From assembly GCA_964593555.1 (NCBI GenBank), contig CAZQIC010000116.1, positions 1 to 15,409 on the forward strand: a DNA stretch of 15,409 nucleotides, written 5' to 3'. A model generated the notes under the pieces. It searched no databases, was not told where the DNA came from, and saw only the letters and a program-made list of their open reading frames with translations. The DNA is from CAZQIC01 sp964593555 (GTDB lineage Bacteria > Bacteroidota > Bacteroidia > JAFLBG01). The stretch's first letter is position 1. The number at the start of each line of letters is the position of its first letter. Both the position numbers and the translations under genes were made by a program. This document shows, piece by piece, positions 8,964 through 14,637 of the stretch.

Positions 8964-9005
8964 CAATAACCAATAACCAATAACCAACAACCAACAACCA
9001 ACAAC
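8964..9005 (+). repeat. Heptanucleotide tandem repeat, 3x CAATAAC + 3x CAACAAC
   Basis: Six perfect, gap-free 7-bp units: CAATAAC at 8964-8970, 8971-8977 and 8978-8984, then CAACAAC at 8985-8991, 8992-8998 and 8999-9005. The unit length is 1 mod 3, so each gained or lost unit changes the downstream frame. Read in frame, the T-type units give PITNNQ plus a TAA once per 21 bp, whereas the C-type units give the stop-free QQPTTNN. The tract sits exactly in the linker before the YYRLKQTDF block that leads into the T9SS sorting domain. Confidence 0.97.
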
Positions 9006-9351
9006 TTTTTACTATAGATTAAAACAAACAGATTTTAATGGAGACTATTCATATTCAAATGCTATTGCAATAAATATTCAAAATGAAACAGGTTTTGATA
9101 TGACAGCTTTTCCTAATCCAACTACTTTGGATAATGTGAATTTGATGATAAATGTAAGTTCAGGTGATGATGTGTTGGTAATTATGGTGGATAATTTAGG
9201 CAGGGAGGTATATTCAAAAATTAATATCATTAAAAATGCTGGTGAGCAGGTATTACATCTTTATAATTTAAATTCTCTTATGCCGGGAATATATCAGGTC
9301 ATTGCTTCTTCCAAACAGTCGCTTGTAAAGCGCAAGCTTGTTATTCAATAA
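8977..9351 (+). pseudogene. Displaced C-terminal part: linker plus T9SS type A sorting domain
   Basis: An open frame of 124 codons ending at TAA 9349-9351. It lies in frame 1, while the upstream exoprotein is in frame 0. It begins PITNNQQPTTFYYRLKQTDF, the normal lead-in block, and continues to the sorting domain proper: MTAFPNPTTLDNVNLMI, VDNLGREVYSK, LNSLMPGIYQVI, and a basic C-terminus KRKLVIQ. The first ATG (9100) lies at the sorting domain itself, and no signal peptide precedes it. It therefore cannot work as a separate secreted protein and is best read as the severed end of the gene starting at 6822. Its intact sequence shows that the break is recent or reversible. Confidence 0.85.
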
Positions 9352-9401
9352 CGAGTTTTTTAATTCCCGTTCATTTTTTCAACTTTCTATTTAGGACTAA
9401 A

Positions 9402-9435
9402 TTGTAATAAGTAACGCTATTACTTATTACTTTTG
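9402..9435 (+). promoter_or_regulatory. Possible glyQS promoter
   Basis: TACTTTTG at 9428-9435 matches the phylum's -7 element TAnnTTTG exactly. A TTG at 9402-9404 could be the -33 element, though the 23-bp spacing is at the long end. Transcription would begin almost at the ATG (9440), implying a leaderless or very short-leader mRNA. Confidence 0.35.
9404..9430 (+). promoter_or_regulatory. Inverted repeat at the glyQS start (operator, or AT-rich terminator)
   Basis: A perfect 11-bp inverted repeat: GTAATAAGTAA (9404-9414), loop CGCTA, TTACTTATTAC (9420-9430). It ends 9 bp before the glyQS ATG and is followed by TTTT. It could be an operator or RNA hairpin controlling glyQS, or a weak terminator for the cargo gene ending at 9351. 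It overlaps the likely -7 box, which favours regulation. Confidence 0.5.
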
Positions 9436-9439
9436 TCGT

Positions 9440-10981
9440 ATGAACCAGGAAGATCTTTTTAAGAAAATAGTTTCCCACTGCAAAGAGTATGGATTTATTT
9501 TTCCATCCAGCGAAATTTATGATGGCTTAAGTGCTGTGTATGACTATGGGCAGTATGGCGTAGAACTTAAAAAAAATATTCGCGATTATTGGTGGAAGAG
9601 TATGGTGCAGATGCACGAAAATATAGTGGGACTTGATTCCGCTATTTTTATGCACCCTACAATATGGAAGGCCTCCGGTCACGTAGATGCATTTAACGAT
9701 CCGCTTATTGATAACAAAGATTCTAAAAAAAGATATCGCGCAGATGTATTGATCGAAGATCACATTGCCAAGATCGAGGGTAAAATTGAAAAGGAAGTTG
9801 AAAAAGCAGCGAAGCGATTTGGCGAAACATTTGATGCGGCCATGTATCGCAGCACAAATCCAAGAGTGCTGGAATATCAAAAACAGATTGATGATATAAA
9901 TATCCGTTTCAAAAAAGCGTTGGAAGAAGAGAAATTAGATGAGGTAAAACAAATTATTGTTGACCTCGAAATTGTTTGTCCTGTTTCGGGAAGCCGTAAC
10001 TGGACGGATGTACGGCAATTCAATTTGATGTTTTCCACATCAATGGGTTCTGTGAGTGATGATTCCAATACAATTTATTTACGTCCGGAAACTGCACAGG
10101 GAATTTTTGTAAATTTTTTAAATGTGCAAAAAACGGGAAGAATGAAAATCCCTTTTGGTATTGCGCAAACAGGTAAGGCATTCAGGAACGAGATCGTAGC
10201 ACGGCAATTTATTTTCCGTATGCGTGAGTTCGAACAAATGGAAATGCAATTCTTTGTGAGGCCGGGGACAGAAATGGAGTGGTACAAGCATTGGAAAGAA
10301 GAAAGAATGAAATGGCACCGTTCCATGGGCTTTGCAGAAAGCAATTATCGTTTTCATGATCATATTAAACTGGCGCATTACGCAAATGCAGCCTGTGATA
10401 TAGAATTTAATTTCCCATTTGGATTTAAAGAGTTGGAAGGAATACACTCCCGAACCGATTTCGATTTAAAGAGCCATGAAAAATTCTCCGGAAAAAAATT
10501 ACAATATTTTGACTCGGAATTAAATCAAAGTTATGTTCCTTATGTTGTGGAAACGTCTATTGGTTTGGATAGAATGTTTCTAGGCATTTTATCGCAAGCA
10601 TATAAAGAAGAGAAGCTTGAGGATGGAACGGAGAGAGTAGTCCTAAACATTCCTGCATTTCTTGCGCCCGTAAAAGTCGCGGTATTGCCATTGTTGAATA
10701 AAGATGGATTGCCGGAAAAAGCTGAAGAAATTTTTAAGATGTTGCGTGTTGACTATATGTGTCAAACGGAAGAAAAAGATACTATTGGTAAACGTTACCG
10801 CAGGCAGGATGCAATCGGAACACCATTGTGCATTACAATTGATCACCAGACATTAGAAGACAATACAGTTACTATTCGTCATCGTGATACCATGCAGCAG
10901 GAAAGAATCAGTATTGATAAACTATCTGCGGCTGTGAATGAGAAAGTGAATTTCAATAAAGCAGTTAAAGCGTTGGTTTAG
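9440..10981 (+). CDS. glyQS: Glycine--tRNA ligase, alpha2 type
   Basis: This 513-residue class II synthetase charges tRNA-Gly. It is the single-chain homodimer form found in eukaryotes, archaea and some bacterial phyla, not the alpha2-beta2 form of E. coli. The N-terminal catalytic landmarks are FIFPSSEIYDGLSAVYDYG (19-37) and SGHVDAFNDPLID (79-91). Motif 2 is RPETAQGIFVNF (215-226) with FRNEI (248-252) and FRMREFEQMEMQFF (259-272). Motif 3 is ETSIGLDRMFL (371-381). A lineage insertion (about 105-185) separates the early and late catalytic parts. The C-terminal anticodon-binding domain runs from LAPVKVAVLPL (408) to the end, with DAIGTPLCITID (457-468). The length is normal and nothing is missing. 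The gene appears monocistronic, between a hairpin at its start and a strong terminator after its stop. Confidence 0.98.
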   Translation: MNQEDLFKKIVSHCKEYGFIFPSSEIYDGLSAVYDYGQYGVELKKNIRDYWWKSMVQMHENIVGLDSAIFMHPTIWKASGHVDAFNDPLIDNKDSKKRYRADVLIEDHIAKIEGKIEKEVEKAAKRFGETFDAAMYRSTNPRVLEYQKQIDDINIRFKKALEEEKLDEVKQIIVDLEIVCPVSGSRNWTDVRQFNLMFSTSMGSVSDDSNTIYLRPETAQGIFVNFLNVQKTGRMKIPFGIAQTGKAFRNEIVARQFIFRMREFEQMEMQFFVRPGTEMEWYKHWKEERMKWHRSMGFAESNYRFHDHIKLAHYANAACDIEFNFPFGFKELEGIHSRTDFDLKSHEKFSGKKLQYFDSELNQSYVPYVVETSIGLDRMFLGILSQAYKEEKLEDGTERVVLNIPAFLAPVKVAVLPLLNKDGLPEKAEEIFKMLRVDYMCQTEEKDTIGKRYRRQDAIGTPLCITIDHQTLEDNTVTIRHRDTMQQERISIDKLSAAVNEKVNFNKAVKALV

Positions 10982-10983
10982 GT

Positions 10984-11022
10984 TATTTATGCGCACCCGT
11001 CTAATACGGATGCGCATAAATA
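10984..11022. terminator. Bidirectional terminator between glyQS and the PKD protein gene
   Basis: Arms TATTTATGCGCA (10984-10995) and TGCGCATAAATA (11011-11022) are perfectly complementary over 12 bp. After one C/A mismatch a further CCGT/ACGG pairing closes the loop CTAAT. It fills almost the whole 43-bp gap between two convergent stop codons, so it should end transcription from both sides. The T-tails are weak, only the AU base of the stem. Confidence 0.8.
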
Positions 11023-11024
11023 GA

Positions 11025-12734
11025 TTACTGAACAATCAATTGTGATGTTTCTTTATTGTTTTCCGTAATCAATGTTATCATATAAGATCCCGGTAAAATT
11101 CCTGTCAGATCAAGAGTTGTGGAGTTTGGATCGTCTATGCTTTTTTGAAGCACAACTTGCCCAAGCATATTTGTGATCAATACCTCTCCGTTTGAATTAT
11201 TATCCAGGTCTATATTCAACACGCCATCATTTACAGGATTAGGATAAAATCTAAAATTATTTTTTGACTTTATTTCTGTGACACCAACTGAAGTGACTGT
11301 TATTGTTTGAAAAGTAGAATCTATGCAACCACCGGTAGATTGAACGGATAAACAAACAGTATACGTTCCTGATGAAATATAATTGTGATTTGGATTTGTA
11401 CTGCTGCTTGTGTCACCATCTCCGAAATTCCAGGAGTAATTTAAATTGCCGCTTGTAATCAACGATGAATCAATAAACGATACACTTGTTCCTGAAACAG
11501 AATAACCAAAGTTTGAAACAGGAATAGGATTTGCGGTAATAACAACCGAACTTGAATCAGCGCAGCCAAAATCCGAAACGACCACTAATTGACAGCTGAA
11601 AGCCCCTTCACGTTCAAATAAATGTGAGCTATTAGAAGCGGTATCTGTATTTGATAAACCACTTATTGGATCGCTAAAATTCCAGCTGTGAGAAAAAATA
11701 TTTCCTGATGTCACTGTTGAAGAATCAGTAAACGAAATTTGAAACGGTAAACAACCCGAAGTATTACTTGAAGCAAATTGTGCTTTTGGGCGTGGATAAA
11801 CAGTAACATTTTGATGAGTTGTGTCTTCATTCCCCTGGCTTACTCCAACTATTAATTGTACTGAATATGTTCCTGGTAATGTATAATTGTGAATAGGATT
11901 TTCAGTTGAATCAATAACTGCATCACCAAAATTCCATCTTGTTGAAATGATGCTATCGATAACACTAACAGATTCATTTGTGAAATGTACATCGTTGCCA
12001 AAACAAACATTTTCCGTTGTGAATGCCGCCGTTACAGGTAGTGGATTAGCAGTAACAGATATATTATCTATTCCATATTCATCGCGGTTGCCTGTGCCAT
12101 TTACATCATCACCATTCCACCTGAAATAAAAATTAGCGGTTGGAGATATTGTTATACCTGAAAGTAAAATGTTTTTATTTATTTCCTCCCAAACAGGGTT
12201 TCCGTTTGCGACATCAGATGTTATGAAATCCAAAGCGGCAATAGTTACATAATTAATGCTATCGGTTGAGAATGAAAAATTAAGAGAGTTTCCTCTTCCC
12301 TGGTCGTTCATTGAAAAAATATCATAGGAAATAAATAGGCTTTTAATAGTATCCGGGGTAGTGTTGTGCAGTTTTAAAGTGAATGACCCGGGGGTAAAAT
12401 CCGAACCTATTGGCTGCACTCCTAATATTATATTGTTCCCGGTATTAAAAGCGTATACACCTCCCGTGCCTGCAAGTCCATTGTGTATCCCTCTTGTAAA
12501 ATCGGTAGCAGCGGTAACCTTTGTGTCACCAAAATTTAAGTTACCATCACTTAATCCTTTTATCGACCATGTATTGGAACTTAATTGTCCGGCGGCGGGA
12601 ATAGGACAGAAGCCGCTTCCGTTAAAGTCATTAAAATCAATTATAAAAGTTTTGTTTGTCTGGTCAATATTAAGCTGACAAAAAGCAATTGAACAATAAA
12701 TAAGTAAGGCTGCAATGGTAAGAGATGTTTTCAT
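11025..12734 (-). CDS. Secreted PKD-domain protein with T9SS type A sorting domain
   Basis: A 569-residue exported protein. I start it at the ATG 12732-12734 because this places a clear signal peptide first (MKTSLTIAALLIYCSIAFCQ); a 20-residue extension to 12794 is open but implausible. Residues 21-230 form an N-terminal beta domain often seen in such proteins (LNFSFSTDSINYVTI, FYFRWNGDDVNGTGNRDEYG, IDNISVTANP), probably a carbohydrate- or surface-binding jelly roll. Three PKD-like Ig domains follow (about 235-315, 318-402, 406-482). The first and third have the typical WNFGD plus HNY..(P/S)GTY; the second is degenerate (WNFSDPI, HLFEREGAF). The sorting domain (about 487-569) has FRFYPNPVNDGVLNID, NMLGQVVLQK, GILPGSYMI and ends SQLIVQ. 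It is likely cell-surface or released. It has no catalytic motif and is a structural or adhesive candidate. Confidence 0.9.
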   Translation of the reverse strand: MKTSLTIAALLIYCSIAFCQLNIDQTNKTFIIDFNDFNGSGFCPIPAAGQLSSNTWSIKGLSDGNLNFGDTKVTAATDFTRGIHNGLAGTGGVYAFNTGNNIILGVQPIGSDFTPGSFTLKLHNTTPDTIKSLFISYDIFSMNDQGRGNSLNFSFSTDSINYVTIAALDFITSDVANGNPVWEEINKNILLSGITISPTANFYFRWNGDDVNGTGNRDEYGIDNISVTANPLPVTAAFTTENVCFGNDVHFTNESVSVIDSIISTRWNFGDAVIDSTENPIHNYTLPGTYSVQLIVGVSQGNEDTTHQNVTVYPRPKAQFASSNTSGCLPFQISFTDSSTVTSGNIFSHSWNFSDPISGLSNTDTASNSSHLFEREGAFSCQLVVVSDFGCADSSSVVITANPIPVSNFGYSVSGTSVSFIDSSLITSGNLNYSWNFGDGDTSSSTNPNHNYISSGTYTVCLSVQSTGGCIDSTFQTITVTSVGVTEIKSKNNFRFYPNPVNDGVLNIDLDNNSNGEVLITNMLGQVVLQKSIDDPNSTTLDLTGILPGSYMITLITENNKETSQLIVQ

Positions 12735-13128
12735 GGATTTGTTTGTTGTTTGATTAGTTATAAATTTTCTACAACGAAAGTAGATGCATGACAAGGCCTT
12801 TGAAAAAGGATTTGCACAACTAGATATGTATAGTCTTGAGTTTTTTGCTGAAAAGAGATAGAAAAAGCTTGTAGATAATGAGCAATTGCAAATTTTGCAA
12901 CGACCCTATATTTATAATGAAATATCAATTAATTACTAATAGATAATTGTAATTATTGCGGATTTTTTTATTTCCCGATAGACTTCTGGCGTGGACCTAG
13001 TCGGAAGTCGAAGCGCATAAGGCGGGTTAAAATGACAAGTGATGAGTATATTAGTTATTGGAATAAAGTATCATTAAATTTGTACAAAGAAATGATGAAC
13101 AAAATTGAAAAGAATAAAACCATTTTTA
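12735..13128. promoter_or_regulatory. Divergent regulatory gap between PKD gene and SiaB-like kinase gene
   Basis: About 390 bp without a gene I can support. It must hold the promoters of both divergent genes. It contains a 15-bp palindrome TTGCAAA-T-TTTGCAA (12886-12900), an ATAATT-GT-AATTAT dyad (12943-12956), and a GC-rich structured island (12974-13026). A TAAATTTG exact match to the TAnnTTTG -7 element at 13075-13082 would start the kinase mRNA about 40 bases before its ATG. No well-spaced -33 element is seen for it. Confidence 0.45.
12974..13026 (+). other. GC-rich stem-loop island, unknown
   Basis: A GC-rich 53-bp segment in strongly AT-rich surroundings. CCCG (12974-12977) pairs with CGGG (13023-13026), and GACTTC (12981-12986) with GAAGTC (13004-13009). 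Inside lies GAC-CTA-GTC (12994-13002). I do not recognise it as a tRNA, rRNA fragment or known riboswitch. It may be a dispersed palindromic repeat or part of a 5' leader. Confidence 0.4.
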
Positions 13129-14223
13129 ATGGATGCGGAAGTAGCCTTTAAGTTTTTTAAAAAATTGGAACAGGATCATTTCTCCCTAATTTATCTGGGC
13201 GAATTTGATGACGCATTAACACCATCCTTTATAAGAATAAATGAGAATAGTTTACATGAATCTCAAGCCTTTAAGAATAAGCTGTCGTCTTTCGTTGTAG
13301 AATGTTTTCAAAATATTGTAAGGCATGCCGATAGGCCTGATATCATTACCAGGACGAATAATAAGCCTAAAATGTTTATGATCAGGAATATTGGATATTC
13401 ATTTTACATAGCCTCTACCAACCTGATCAACAATAACAAAAAGGAAGATTTGCTGTTGAAATTAAAATCGATTGATAAATTTTCGGCGGAAGAATTAAAA
13501 ACAGCTTACCTTGATTCCTTGCCGGAGGGCGAAATTTCGGATACAGGAAGTGGTGGCTTAGGCTTGATTGAAATGGCAAAAAAATCTAATTGCGAGCTTA
13601 AATTCGATTTCGAATTTATTAATTACTTTTTTTCCATTTTCTTTTTACAGTTAAAGTTAATAGCCTTAAATGATCTTGGAGGTTTGCGGGATGCTGTTAA
13701 ATTAAATAATTCGAAAGAATTGTACAATGAACTTTTGGCGGAAAATATTTTGATGATCAGGAAGGGTGATTTTTCACAAAAAACAATTCTTCCTATGTTA
13801 GATATTCTTGAAAATAATATTCAGTCGCAGCGCAATTTGCTTTCATCAGGAAAAAAAATATTTTATATGCTTGTGGAGTTACTTCAAAATATAAGTAAAC
13901 ATGCAAAGGAGAACAATGGTTCGAAAGAGGGGATTTTTATTATTGCTGTAAAAAATGATCAGCATATACTTACCACAGGGAACTATATTGAAAATGACAA
14001 GGTTGATCAGTTGAAAAAAAAATTGGAAAGTCTTGCCAGTATGAATAAAGAGGCACTGGCAGATATATATAAGGAAAACCTTTTGAGTAAAGACACTGGG
14101 GTAAAGGGAGGCGCAGGAGTTGGCTTGATTGAAATGAGTAAATATAGCCTTGAAAAGATAAAGTATAATTTTAAATTTATAAATGTTTCCACAACATTTT
14201 TTTCATTGAGCATAACAATATAG
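13129..14223 (+). CDS. Tandem SiaB-like (DUF6272) protein kinase, two HATPase-like domains
   Basis: A 364-residue cytosolic protein made of two SiaB-type domains in one chain, where SiaB itself is a single domain of about 180 residues. I start it at ATG 13129 (MDAEVAFKFFKKLEQDHFSL); a TTG at 13105 would add eight residues. Domain 1 has an N-box ECFQNIVRHA (Glu58, Asn62) and a glycine loop SDTGSGGLGLIEMAKKS. Domain 2 has ELLQNISKHA (Glu250, Asn254) and KDTGVKGGAGVGLIEMSKYS. Both pairs match the Bergerat ATP-binding fold, so both may bind ATP. In Pseudomonas aeruginosa SiaB phosphorylates the anti-sigma-antagonist-like SiaC. Here a SiaC-like gene starts 3 bp after this stop codon, so the two are surely cotranscribed and likely kinase and substrate. 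Kinase activity is inferred from the family. The order of the halves and their divergence suggest an old duplication, not a recent one. Confidence 0.85.
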   Translation: MDAEVAFKFFKKLEQDHFSLIYLGEFDDALTPSFIRINENSLHESQAFKNKLSSFVVECFQNIVRHADRPDIITRTNNKPKMFMIRNIGYSFYIASTNLINNNKKEDLLLKLKSIDKFSAEELKTAYLDSLPEGEISDTGSGGLGLIEMAKKSNCELKFDFEFINYFFSIFFLQLKLIALNDLGGLRDAVKLNNSKELYNELLAENILMIRKGDFSQKTILPMLDILENNIQSQRNLLSSGKKIFYMLVELLQNISKHAKENNGSKEGIFIIAVKNDQHILTTGNYIENDKVDQLKKKLESLASMNKEALADIYKENLLSKDTGVKGGAGVGLIEMSKYSLEKIKYNFKFINVSTTFFSLSITI

Positions 14224-14226
14224 ATT

Positions 14227-14604
14227 ATGGGAGCAAGCATAAAATTAAAGGCAACTGAGGACACACCCGATATTATTCTTGATCGGGAAAAAAATAAGTT
14301 TAGTATAACGGGAAGATCTCTCCCTGAGGACCCGTCTGAATTTTATCAACCAATTTTGACTTGGGTAAAGGGGTGTGTAAAACAGCCAAATCCACATACC
14401 GAATTTCATTTGAAAATAGAGTATTTTAATTCAAGTTCTGTTAAACAAATAGTAACCATTTTGATAATCCTTTCCGAAATAATAAAAACCGGAAATGAGA
14501 TTAAAGTTATATGGTATTATAAAGACGGAGATGATCTAATGGAGATAAAGGGTAAAGAATTAAAAAGCATGGTGTCTCTTCCATTTGAGTTGCAGATTTA
14601 CTAA
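14227..14604 (+). CDS. SiaC family regulatory phosphoprotein (DUF1987)
   Basis: A 125-residue cytosolic protein with the family core FHLKIEYFNSSSVKQIVTIL (60-79) and the closing EIKVIWYYKDGDDLMEIK (91-108). In Pseudomonas SiaC the kinase SiaB phosphorylates a threonine in the YLNTSS loop. The equivalent here is Ser69 in YFNSSSVK, with Ser70 and Ser71 next to it, so a phosphoserine is expected. Its fold is that of STAS-like anti-sigma factor antagonists, which switch partners by phosphorylation. In Pseudomonas the unphosphorylated form binds and activates the diguanylate cyclase SiaD; no such gene is in this window, so the partner is unknown. The ATG lies 3 bp after the kinase stop, indicating translational coupling. 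Confidence 0.88.
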   Translation: MGASIKLKATEDTPDIILDREKNKFSITGRSLPEDPSEFYQPILTWVKGCVKQPNPHTEFHLKIEYFNSSSVKQIVTILIILSEIIKTGNEIKVIWYYKDGDDLMEIKGKELKSMVSLPFELQIY

Positions 14605-14609
14605 ATAAA

Positions 14610-14635
14610 AAGATCCGGCTCAGGATTAATTTTCG
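14610..14635 (+). terminator. Weak possible terminator between SiaC-like and phosphatase genes
   Basis: AGATCC-GGCTCA-GGATT forms a short stem of about five pairs including one G-T, preceded by an A-run and followed by AATTTT. It fills the 33-bp gap between two convergent stops, but the stem is short and AT-poor only at its top. A stronger terminator is absent. Confidence 0.3.
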
Positions 14636-14637
14636 GT

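Noticed and set aside
8964..9005. Short CRISPR-like array
   Set aside because: Units are 7 bp and contiguous, with no spacers; this is a microsatellite-type tract.
9100..9351. Independent small gene starting at ATG 9100
   Set aside because: It starts inside a sorting domain and has no signal peptide; coding similarity runs upstream of the ATG, so it is a severed C-terminus.
13032..13151. 39-codon ATG frame overlapping the start of the kinase gene
   Set aside because: It has no recognisable sequence, overlaps the kinase start in another frame, and contains the likely kinase promoter. Its length is expected by chance in AT-rich DNA.
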